Of a DNA stretch of 20,413 nucleotides, positions 13,077 to 20,413 are shown piece by piece. Under the pieces are notes generated by a model that made no database searches, was not told where the DNA came from, and saw only the letters and a program-made list of their open reading frames with translations. Location of the stretch: assembly GCA_023390785.1 (NCBI GenBank), contig JAEWCE010000220.1, positions 1 to 20,413 of the forward strand, written 5' to 3'. The stretch comes from Pseudomonadota bacterium. Lineage in GTDB: Bacteria > Pseudomonadota > Alphaproteobacteria > Rhizobiales > Devosiaceae. Within the stretch, counting starts at the first letter, position 1. Every line of letters starts with the position of its first letter. The translations under genes and the position numbers were made by a program.

Positions 13077-13790
13077 TCATGCGAGCGCCGCCTTCTGCAG
13101 CGCCGTCAGCTCGCCGATGCCTTTTTCGGCCAGCGCCATCAGCGCCTCGAGCTCCTCGCGGCTGAACGGGGTCTGTTCGGCGGTGCCCTGGATTTCGACG
13201 AAGCGGCCGGCACCGGTAAGCACGAAATTGGCGTCGGTCTCGGCCTCGACGTCCTCGAGATAATCGAGGTCGAGCACCGGCGTGCCGCGATAGATGCCGC
13301 ACGAAATCGCCGCCACCGAATCGCGCAGCGGCTCGCCGCGCGTCAGCGACCGCGCCTTGAGCCACTGGACGGCGTCATGGAGCGCGACATAGGCGCCGGT
13401 GACCGAGGCGGTGCGGGTGCCGCCGTCGGCCTCGAGCACGTCGCAATCGAGCGTGATCTGGTTCTCGCCGAGCGCATGCATGTCGACCACGGCGCGCAGC
13501 GACCGGCCGATCAGGCGCTGGATTTCCTGCGTCCGGCCCGACTGCTTGCCGGTCGCCGCCTCGCGCTTGGTGCGGCTGCCGGTCGAGCGCGGCAGCATGC
13601 CGTATTCGGCCGTGACCCAGCCCAGCCCCGAGCCGCGCCGCCAGCTCGGCAGCGTGGTTTCGACCGAGGCCGTGACATGCACCTTGGTGTTGCCGAAGCT
13701 GACGAGGCAGCTGCCCTCGGCCTTCTGGGCGACGTTGCGCTCGATCCGCACGGCGCGCATCTGGTCTGGGCTGCGGCCGGAAGGGCGCAT
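13077..13790 (-). CDS. rph: Ribonuclease PH (tRNA 3'-end phosphorolytic exonuclease)
   Basis: A 237-residue enzyme of normal length that trims tRNA 3' ends using phosphate, forming a hexameric ring. The sequence begins MRPSGRSPDQMRAVRIERN and contains AEGSCLVSFGNTKVHVTASVE, GWVTAEYGMLPRST, the Arg-rich EIQRLIGRSLRAVVD, ITLDCDVLEADGGTRTASVTGAYVAL and VEIQGTAEQTPFSREEL, all classical RNase PH signatures. It starts at ATG 13790, divergent from hrcA across 120 bp, and heads the rph-rdgB-hemW unit. No truncation is visible, unlike the frameshifted rph of laboratory E. coli K-12. Confidence 0.97.
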   Translation of the reverse strand: MRPSGRSPDQMRAVRIERNVAQKAEGSCLVSFGNTKVHVTASVETTLPSWRRGSGLGWVTAEYGMLPRSTGSRTKREAATGKQSGRTQEIQRLIGRSLRAVVDMHALGENQITLDCDVLEADGGTRTASVTGAYVALHDAVQWLKARSLTRGEPLRDSVAAISCGIYRGTPVLDLDYLEDVEAETDANFVLTGAGRFVEIQGTAEQTPFSREELEALMALAEKGIGELTALQKAALA

Positions 13791-13815
13791 CGGGAAACTC
13801 TCGGGTCAATCAGCG

Positions 13816-13831
13816 TTAACCGCCTCTTAAC
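13816..13831 (+). promoter_or_regulatory. CtrA-type binding site in the rph-hrcA intergenic region
   Basis: TTAA-CCGCCTC-TTAAC matches the alphaproteobacterial CtrA consensus TTAA-N7-TTAAC exactly. It is 26 bp upstream of the rph ATG and 80 bp upstream of the hrcA ATG. Match is sequence-level only; regulation is inference. Confidence 0.45.
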
Positions 13832-13863
13832 CCTCGCGCCCGGCCCCGACAACCCGGCGCCGA

Positions 13864-13892
13864 CTTTCATCGACCGGCGTTTTTGCCTAGAT
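13864..13892 (+). promoter_or_regulatory. Possible weak sigma32-type promoter for hrcA-grpE
   Basis: CTTT (13864-13867), an 18-bp spacer and CCTAGAT (13886-13892) share the spacing of the dnaK heat-shock promoter (CTTG, 18 bp, CCTATAT), but each box differs by one base. It ends 18 bp before the hrcA start, leaving a very short leader. Confidence 0.28.
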
Positions 13893-13910
13893 GGTTACAG
13901 GCGCAATTTG

Positions 13911-15035
13911 ATGGAAAACCCCCGTCCCGGCATGGTGAAAATCCCCGACAATTTCCTGCAGGGCCTCAACGCCCGCAGCCAGGACATCTTCCGCAAGATC
14001 GTCGAGCGCTATCTCGAGACCGGCGCCCCCGTCGGCTCGCGCGATCTGAGCCGCATGCTGGCGGTGGGCCTGTCGCCCGCTTCGGTGCGCAACGTCATGG
14101 CCGATCTCGAGGATCTGGGGCTGATCGCCGCCCCCCACACCTCGGCCGGCCGGCAGCCGACGCAGCAGGGCCTGCGCTTTTTCGTCGACGCCATGCTCGA
14201 GGTCGGGGCGGTCGACGAGGCCGAGCGCAGCCAGATCGCCCGGCAGATCGAAACCCAGCACGCGAGCCTCGAGGAGATGCTGACCGAGGCCTCCTCGCTG
14301 TTGAGCGGGCTCAGCCACGGCGCCGGCGTGGTCATCGCCGCCAAGTCCGACATGGTGCTCAGGCACGTCGAATTCGTCCGCCTCGACGCCAACCAGGCCA
14401 TGGCCATCCTCGTCGGGCAGGACGGCACGGTGGAAAACCGCGTCGTGCCGCTGCCGCCGGGCCTCACTGCCTCGGCGCTGACGCAGGCCTCCAATTATCT
14501 CGCCAACATCGCCATGGGCCGCACCCTGGCCGAAGCCCGCGCCGAGGTGACGCGCCAGCGTGCCCAGCGCATCGCCGAGCTCGACGAATTGACGCAGCGG
14601 CTGGTCGATACCGGCCTTGCCACCCTCAGCGACAACAGTACCGCGCAGGCCCCCACGGTGATCGTGCGCGGCCGCTCGAACCTGCTCAACGACGCCATGG
14701 AGTCCGAGGAGCTCAACCGCATGCGCCGGCTGTTCGACGAGCTCGAGCGGCAGGATGGGCTGATCGACCTGCTGGGCGACGCGGAAACCGCCGACGGCGT
14801 CCGCATCTTCATCGGCAGCGAGAACAAGCTCTTCGCCCTCTCCGGCTCCTCGGTGATTTTGAGCCCCTATCGCGACGCCAGCGAAAAGGTCATCGGCGTT
14901 CTGGGCGTCATCGGCCCGACCCGCCTCAACTATTCCCGCATCGTGCCGGTGGTCGATTACACGGCGCAGGCCATCTCCGCCGTCATGGCACGGAAGAAGT
15001 CGGGTCCGGCGCCCCGCCAGCCGCCGAAGGGTTGA
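13911..15035 (+). CDS. hrcA: Heat-inducible transcription repressor HrcA
   Basis: A 374-residue repressor that binds CIRCE operators (TTAGCACTC-N9-GAGTGCTAA) and, with GroE help, controls chaperonin genes. The N-terminal winged helix reads RYLETGAPVGSRDLSRML...LSPASVRNVMADLEDLGLIAAPHTSAGRQPTQQGLRFFVDAML (about residues 31-100). The central dimerisation region includes VVIAAKSDMVLRHVEFVRL, and the C-terminal part has RIFIGSEN and GVLGVIGPTRLNYSRIVPVVDYTAQ. ATG 13911 gives the normal family N-terminus. No CIRCE element is seen upstream of this gene or of dnaK, so its targets (probably groESL) lie elsewhere. grpE follows after 76 bp on the same strand. Confidence 0.97.
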   Translation: MENPRPGMVKIPDNFLQGLNARSQDIFRKIVERYLETGAPVGSRDLSRMLAVGLSPASVRNVMADLEDLGLIAAPHTSAGRQPTQQGLRFFVDAMLEVGAVDEAERSQIARQIETQHASLEEMLTEASSLLSGLSHGAGVVIAAKSDMVLRHVEFVRLDANQAMAILVGQDGTVENRVVPLPPGLTASALTQASNYLANIAMGRTLAEARAEVTRQRAQRIAELDELTQRLVDTGLATLSDNSTAQAPTVIVRGRSNLLNDAMESEELNRMRRLFDELERQDGLIDLLGDAETADGVRIFIGSENKLFALSGSSVILSPYRDASEKVIGVLGVIGPTRLNYSRIVPVVDYTAQAISAVMARKKSGPAPRQPPKG

Positions 15036-15111
15036 ATCTTTCGCGCATCTGGCCGATATCCCGGTCAAATTGCCGGAACGCCGGCCAATCCCCGAAGTTA
15101 CAGGACCTGTT

Positions 15112-15702
15112 ATGAGCGACGACACCATGGCGCAGGACGGCTTTGAGCCCCGTCCCGAGATTGAGACGCCGGCGCCCGAAGCCGATCCCGTCGCGGCACT
15201 GCAGCAGGAAAATGCCGAGCTCAAGGACCGGCTGCTGCGGCTGGCCGCCGAAATGGAAAATGTGCGCAAGCGCCTCGGCCGCGAGATCGAGGACACCCGC
15301 GCTTATGCCATCACCAAATTCGCCCGCGACATGCTGACCGCCACCGATTCGCTGAGCCGCGCCCTCCTGGTGCTGCCTCCCGAGACCCGTGACACTGCCG
15401 AAGGGCCGCTCAAATCGCTGATCGACGGCATCGAGCTCACCGAGCGCGAAATGCAGCGCCTGCTGGCCGTGCACGGCGTCAAGCCGATCGAGGCCGAAGG
15501 CCAGAAGTTCGACCCGCACAGGCACCAGGCGATGTTCGAGGTCCCCGACCCGACGCGGCCGGAGGGTACGGTGGTGCAGGTCGTCCAGACCGGCTACGCC
15601 ATCGGCGACCGCGTGCTCAGGCCCGCCATGGTCGGCGTCGCCAAGGGCGGCCCCGCCGCCACCCCGCCCGCCGGCGAAGCCCACATCGACAAGAACGCCT
15701 AG
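15112..15702 (+). CDS. grpE: GrpE nucleotide exchange factor of DnaK
   Basis: A 196-residue co-chaperone that releases ADP from DnaK. The N-terminal half is an acidic disordered start (MSDDTMAQDGFEPRPEIETP) followed by a long coiled coil with LQQENAELKDRLLRLAAEMENVRKRLGREIEDTRAYA (about residues 29-66). The C-terminal beta-domain has GVKPIEAEGQKFDPHRHQAMFEVPDP, GTVVQVVQTGYAIGDRVLRPAMVGVAK, the GrpE signature. ATG 15112 has AGGA 8 bases upstream. It is downstream of hrcA and probably co-transcribed. Its stop is 2 bases from the end of the convergent pncA gene, with no terminator hairpin visible between them. Confidence 0.97.
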   Translation: MSDDTMAQDGFEPRPEIETPAPEADPVAALQQENAELKDRLLRLAAEMENVRKRLGREIEDTRAYAITKFARDMLTATDSLSRALLVLPPETRDTAEGPLKSLIDGIELTEREMQRLLAVHGVKPIEAEGQKFDPHRHQAMFEVPDPTRPEGTVVQVVQTGYAIGDRVLRPAMVGVAKGGPAATPPAGEAHIDKNA

Positions 15703-15704
15703 GG

Positions 15705-16331
15705 CTACCCGAGCTCGCTGAGCTGCATCCGCTTGACGCCTGCGGCCTGCATGCGGGCCCGGGCGGCCTCCAGCGAGCCGGCGGTGTCGATGGCGCGCGT
15801 CAGGTCCTCGACGACAATCGTCTCGAACCCCGCCGCCGCGGCATCCTCCGCCGTCCAGCTGACGCAGAAATCGGTGGCGAGCCCGACTACGAACAGCCGC
15901 CGGAAGCCGCGCTCTCGGAGATAGCCGGCCAGCCCCGTCTGCGTCTTGCGGTCGGCCTCGCGGAAACCCGAATAGCTGTCGACCTCGGGGTGGAAGCCCT
16001 TGCGCACGATCATCTGGCAATTGGGCAATTCGAGCCCGGCCGCGAATTCGGCGCCGCGCGAGCCGATGACACAATGGTCGGGCCACAGCACCTGCGCGCC
16101 GTAGTCGAGCTGGATGGTCTCGAACGGCGCCTTGCCAGGGTGGCTCGAGGCGAACGAGATGTGTCCGGCCGGGTGCCAGTCCTGCGTCTGCACCACATTG
16201 GCAAATCGCCGCGCCAGCCGGTTGACCGGCGCGATGATCTCGTCGCCCCCGGCGACCGCCAGGCGGCCGCCGGGGAGGAAGTCGTATTGGATGTCGACGA
16301 CGACCAGTGCGTCCTCGGCTCCGAACCGCAT
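15705..16331 (-). CDS. pncA: Nicotinamidase (pyrazinamidase) PncA
   Basis: A 208-residue isochorismatase-fold hydrolase that converts nicotinamide to nicotinate for NAD salvage. The catalytic triad is visible as D13 (VVVDIQYDFLPGG), K111 (MIVRKGF) and C156 (GLATDFCVSWTA). The metal-binding residues are D51 and H53 (TQDWHPAGHISF) and H86 (LWPDHCVIG). Length and spacing closely match E. coli PncA. It begins at ATG 16331, just 9 bases after the stop of the small secreted-protein gene, so both may be on one transcript. It converges on grpE. Confidence 0.95.
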   Translation of the reverse strand: MRFGAEDALVVVDIQYDFLPGGRLAVAGGDEIIAPVNRLARRFANVVQTQDWHPAGHISFASSHPGKAPFETIQLDYGAQVLWPDHCVIGSRGAEFAAGLELPNCQMIVRKGFHPEVDSYSGFREADRKTQTGLAGYLRERGFRRLFVVGLATDFCVSWTAEDAAAAGFETIVVEDLTRAIDTAGSLEAARARMQAAGVKRMQLSELG

Positions 16332-16340
16332 TGCCGCGAC

Positions 16341-16787
16341 CTATTGCGCCGCCGACGACGAGGCGGGGGCCGCGCTCGAGGAGGTGTCGGCGGGGGCAGG
16401 CGAGGTATCGACCGGCGCCGACGAGCCGCCGTTCAGCACGGCGTTGCAGTCGTCGAAGCTGTATTTGGCGTTGGCGCCATTGCCGGTCACCACTGCGGTG
16501 ACCTCGGTCACGAGGTCGGTCTTGACCTTGGTGAGCTGCTCCTCGGTAAAGCCGGCATCGAGGTATTTCTGCCCGGCGTCATCGATCATGCGGTTGCCGC
16601 CGTCGATGAACACCTGGGCCTGGGTGAGCTGCTCGGACGGCACGCCCGGCGGCGGATTGGAGAAGGCTGCCACCAGTGCCTCACCGCACCAGAGTTGCTT
16701 GGAGACGTCTTCGCTGACGGTCTGGGCGAAGGCGCCCGTGGTCAGGAGCGCGGGCGCGAACGCGAGCGCGAGGATGAGCCTGTTCAT
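16341..16787 (-). CDS. Small secreted protein with two conserved-looking cysteines, unknown function
   Basis: A 148-residue protein with a clear Sec signal peptide (MNRLILALAFAPALLTTGAFA, cleavage after residue 21). The mature domain of about 95 residues has one Cys near each end (C34 in QLWCGEAL and another in FDDCNAVLNG), which could form a disulfide in the periplasm. The tail is a Ser/Ala/Pro-rich disordered segment ending SSAAPASSSAAQ. ATG 16787 is used because it starts the signal peptide; the frame is open further upstream without signal-like sequence. I do not recognise a named family. It is upstream of pncA on the same strand with a 9-bp gap and divergent from dnaK, but nothing in it suggests a chaperone role. 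Confidence 0.72.
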   Translation of the reverse strand: MNRLILALAFAPALLTTGAFAQTVSEDVSKQLWCGEALVAAFSNPPPGVPSEQLTQAQVFIDGGNRMIDDAGQKYLDAGFTEEQLTKVKTDLVTEVTAVVTGNGANAKYSFDDCNAVLNGGSSAPVDTSPAPADTSSSAAPASSSAAQ

Positions 16788-17092
16788 GAAGGATCCGGTT
16801 TGCTGTTGGCGATGCGAGTTAGAGCATATCGGCGCATCAGCGCCAATGGACGACGCTGGGCGAGCTTTGGCCGGACCAATGTGGCCGAAGTCAGACCGCG
16901 GCAAACCCCCGGAAAATAACGGGGTGCGGACGCTTGCAGGGCCAAAACCCCGCCCCTATATACGCCGCGAGGCCCGAAGACGGGTCGAAATCCCAAATTC
17001 AGCGAGGAGCCCGAAGCCCCGCGCGGGGTCAGCGCACTGCCGAAAGCATTTGGAGTTCGCGGTCGGGTTCGCTTAGGAAAGAGGCAAAAGTA
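16788..17092. other. 305-bp intergenic region upstream of dnaK
   Basis: No gene is supported here. It contains a 5-bp GC inverted repeat (CCCCG 16907-16911 / CGGGG 16920-16924) that could end leftward or rightward leader transcripts, the sigma32-type promoter at 16933-16961, and a dnaK leader of about 120 nt with GAGG at 17081-17084. No CIRCE sequence was found in it. Confidence 0.6.
16933..16961 (+). promoter_or_regulatory. Sigma32 (RpoH) heat-shock promoter of dnaK
   Basis: CTTG (16933-16936), an 18-bp spacer and CCTATAT within CCCCTATAT (16953-16961) match the alphaproteobacterial RpoH promoter pattern (CTTG, 17-18 bp, CYTATNT). Transcription from here would give a leader of roughly 120-125 nt before the dnaK ATG. 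Confidence 0.7.
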
Positions 17093-19000
<1,908 letters not shown>

Positions 19001-19030
19001 GCCATGCGCAAGGACTGACGTCAAAGTTCG

Positions 19031-19062
19031 AGGCGCTGCGAGACAGACTTCTCGCGGCGCCT
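19031..19062 (+). terminator. Rho-independent terminator after dnaK
   Basis: AGGCGCTGCGAG (19031-19042) and CTCGCGGCGCCT (19051-19062) form a 12-bp stem, with one T-G pair, across an 8-base loop, followed by TCGTTTTG. It starts 30 bases after the dnaK stop, separating dnaK from dnaJ transcriptionally. Confidence 0.8.
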
Positions 19063-19148
19063 TCGTTTTGCAATAAGGCTGCATCGGCTGGCATGATCGA
19101 TACACTCACAGTCGGGACCGGGGTCCCCAACATGGCGGTTGACCGGAA

Positions 19149-19226
19149 GAGGCATCTTTGCCTCGATCGGACAGAGCGCGAAGGAACCTTCCCGGTTGGC
19201 CAAGCGGTGCAGTTTCGCGCCGATCG
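19149..19226 (+). other. Nested inverted repeats in the dnaJ leader (possible structured 5' UTR)
   Basis: A hairpin GAGGCA-TCTT-TGCCTC (19149-19164) is followed by a longer arm in which CGATCG (19164-19169) and GCGCGAA (19176-19182) can pair with TTCGCGC (19214-19220) and CGATCG (19221-19226). This leaves a 6-base bulge, with a small inner AACC/GGTT stem (19185-19188 / 19194-19197). The two outer structures share base 19164, so they may alternate. It ends 22 bases before the dnaJ start. No clear promoter was identified in 19063-19248. Confidence 0.35.
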
Positions 19227-19248
19227 GCCGGAGCGTGGGGCGCGCTAA

Positions 19249-20391
19249 GTGGCGAAACGTGACTTTTACGAAGTACTGGGTGTCGCAAAGGGCTCCGACG
19301 AGGCCGCCCTCAAGGGCGCCTATCGCAAGCTCGCCATGCAGTTCCATCCGGACCGCAATCCGGGCAATGCCGAGGCCGAGCATCGGTTCAAGGAAATCAA
19401 CGAAGCCTACGACACGCTGAAGGATCCGCAGAAGCGTGCCGCCTACGACCGCTTCGGCCATGCCGCCTTCGAGCAGGGCGGCTTCGGCCACGCCAATGGC
19501 GGCGCCCATGGCTTCGGCCCGGAATTCACCTCCTCGATGTCCGACATCTTCGAGGACATCTTCGGCGACTTCATGGGCGGCGGCCGGGCCCGCGGCGGCC
19601 AGCAGTCGCGCCTGCGCGGCTCCGACCTCCGCTACAATCTCGAGATCAGCCTCGAGGAGGCCTATCTCGGCCGCACCGTCGAGATCGACGTGCCGACGCT
19701 GGTCACCTGCCACACCTGCGAGGGCTCGGGCGCCAAGCCCGGCACCGGCATGTCGACCTGCAAGCATTGCGGCGGCCACGGCAAGGTACGCGCGGCGCAG
19801 GGCTTCTTCACCATCGAGCGCACCTGCCCGGTCTGCCAGGGCCGCGGCCAGATCCTCGAGCAGCCCTGCACCGATTGCGGCGGCCAGGGCCGCCGCCAGG
19901 AGAACCGCAAGCTCAGCGTCGACGTGCCCAGAGGCATCGAGGACGGCACCCGCATCCGCCTCGCCAACGAAGGCGAGGCCGGCCTGCGCGGCGGTCCCCC
20001 CGGCGACCTCTACATCTTCGTGTCGGTCAAGCCGCACGACCTCTTCCACCGCGACGGCGCCGATCTCTACGCCCGCGTCCCCATCGCCATGACCACCGCC
20101 GCGCTCGGCGGTGAGTTCGAGGTGCCCACGCTCGACGGGGCCCGCGCCAAGGTGAAGGTCGCGCCCGGCACCCAGCCTGGCCAGCGCGTCCGCCTCAAAT
20201 CCAAGGGCATGCCGGTCCTGCGCAGCAAGGATTGCGGCGACCTCTACGTGCAACTCGACGTCGAGACGCCGCAGAACCTCAGCCGGCGCCAGCGCGAGCT
20301 GCTCGAAGAATTCCACGCGCTCACCACCAAGGACACCTCGCCGACGAGCGAGGGGTTCTTCGCCAAGCTCAAGAATATCTTCGAGGCCTAG
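19249..20391 (+). CDS. dnaJ: Chaperone DnaJ (Hsp40, type I)
   Basis: A 380-residue complete type I J-protein that delivers clients to DnaK and stimulates its ATPase. The J domain begins MAKRDFYEVLGVAKGSDE and includes the HPD motif in MQFHPDRNPGN (about residues 26-36). A Gly/Phe-rich region follows (about 76-120). The zinc-binding domain has four repeats: CHTCEGSG, CKHCGGHG, CPVCQGRG and CTDCGGQG. The C-terminal substrate domain includes VDVPRGIEDGTRIRLANEGEAG and GDLYIFVSVKPHDLFHRDGADLY. The start is GTG 19249, giving the normal family N-terminus, though the ribosome-binding site is weak. The 248-bp gap after dnaK, with a terminator, indicates its own promoter or regulated readthrough. Confidence 0.98.
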   Translation: MAKRDFYEVLGVAKGSDEAALKGAYRKLAMQFHPDRNPGNAEAEHRFKEINEAYDTLKDPQKRAAYDRFGHAAFEQGGFGHANGGAHGFGPEFTSSMSDIFEDIFGDFMGGGRARGGQQSRLRGSDLRYNLEISLEEAYLGRTVEIDVPTLVTCHTCEGSGAKPGTGMSTCKHCGGHGKVRAAQGFFTIERTCPVCQGRGQILEQPCTDCGGQGRRQENRKLSVDVPRGIEDGTRIRLANEGEAGLRGGPPGDLYIFVSVKPHDLFHRDGADLYARVPIAMTTAALGGEFEVPTLDGARAKVKVAPGTQPGQRVRLKSKGMPVLRSKDCGDLYVQLDVETPQNLSRRQRELLEEFHALTTKDTSPTSEGFFAKLKNIFEA

Positions 20392-20413
20392 GTGGTTCGG
20401 CGTCGTTCCGGCC

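Noticed and set aside
13050..13080. 11-codon frame starting on the rph stop (ATGA), before rdgB
   Set aside because: Too short and unconserved in appearance; more simply the rph-rdgB spacer.
12861..13910. Long open frame preceding and in frame with hrcA
   Set aside because: It is the complement of rph and rdgB coding sequence; HrcA homology begins at the ATG at 13911.

Overview
The window is a GC-rich chromosomal segment from an alphaproteobacterium, most likely of the order Rhizobiales (Hyphomicrobiales) and possibly Devosia-like. This rests on the hrcA-grpE / dnaK / dnaJ cluster divergent from rph-rdgB-hemW, the rsmI-yraN-gshB group divergent from an LpoA/LppC-type lipoprotein, two DUF930 genes, an alphaproteobacterial LexA box (GTTC-N7-GTTC) and a CtrA-type box (TTAA-N7-TTAAC). 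Genus placement is inference only. No rRNA, tRNA or CRISPR array was seen.

Layout. 1-615 (minus): the N-terminal 205 codons of comM (YifB-type AAA ATPase), running off the left edge. 666-3376: a complete 2,711-bp IS1595-family element with imperfect terminal inverted repeats and a perfect 8-bp target duplication (TAAGGCTC). It carries a transposase and three passenger genes: a two-TM protein with an Asn/Gly-rich linker, a 55-residue protein on the opposite strand, and a DUF3800 protein. The composition of the element is clearly less GC-rich than that of the flanks. 3544-7137: a lipoprotein-type GH25 muramidase, a 39-residue Lys-rich protein, a MarC-family membrane protein (minus) and two tandem TonB-like/DUF930 proteins. 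7144-9334 (minus): gshB, yraN and rsmI. 9410-10624: a PBP-activator-like lipoprotein. 10633-11164 (minus): a brnTA toxin-antitoxin pair with its own promoter and palindromic operator. 11243-13790 (minus): hemW, rdgB and rph. 13911-15702: hrcA and grpE. 15705-16787 (minus): pncA and a small secreted protein. 17093-20391: dnaK behind a sigma32-type promoter, a terminator, then dnaJ with a potentially structured leader.

How it fits together. Most of the window is conserved housekeeping: proteostasis (hrcA, grpE, dnaK, dnaJ), RNA and nucleotide maintenance (rph, rdgB, rsmI, yraN), cofactors and redox (hemW, gshB, pncA) and envelope functions (LpoA-like, GH25, DUF930, MarC). The accessory content is the IS1595 transposon and brnTA. 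The most notable observation is that the transposon landed 43-50 bp upstream of comM. It separates the comM start from a perfect LexA box that now lies at 3389-3403, beyond the far end of the element. Rejoining the flanks at the target duplication restores a compact SOS-type comM promoter region, so the insertion has probably cut comM off from SOS control. The passenger module itself (membrane protein + small antisense-encoded protein + DUF3800) is the best candidate for an uncharacterised system here.
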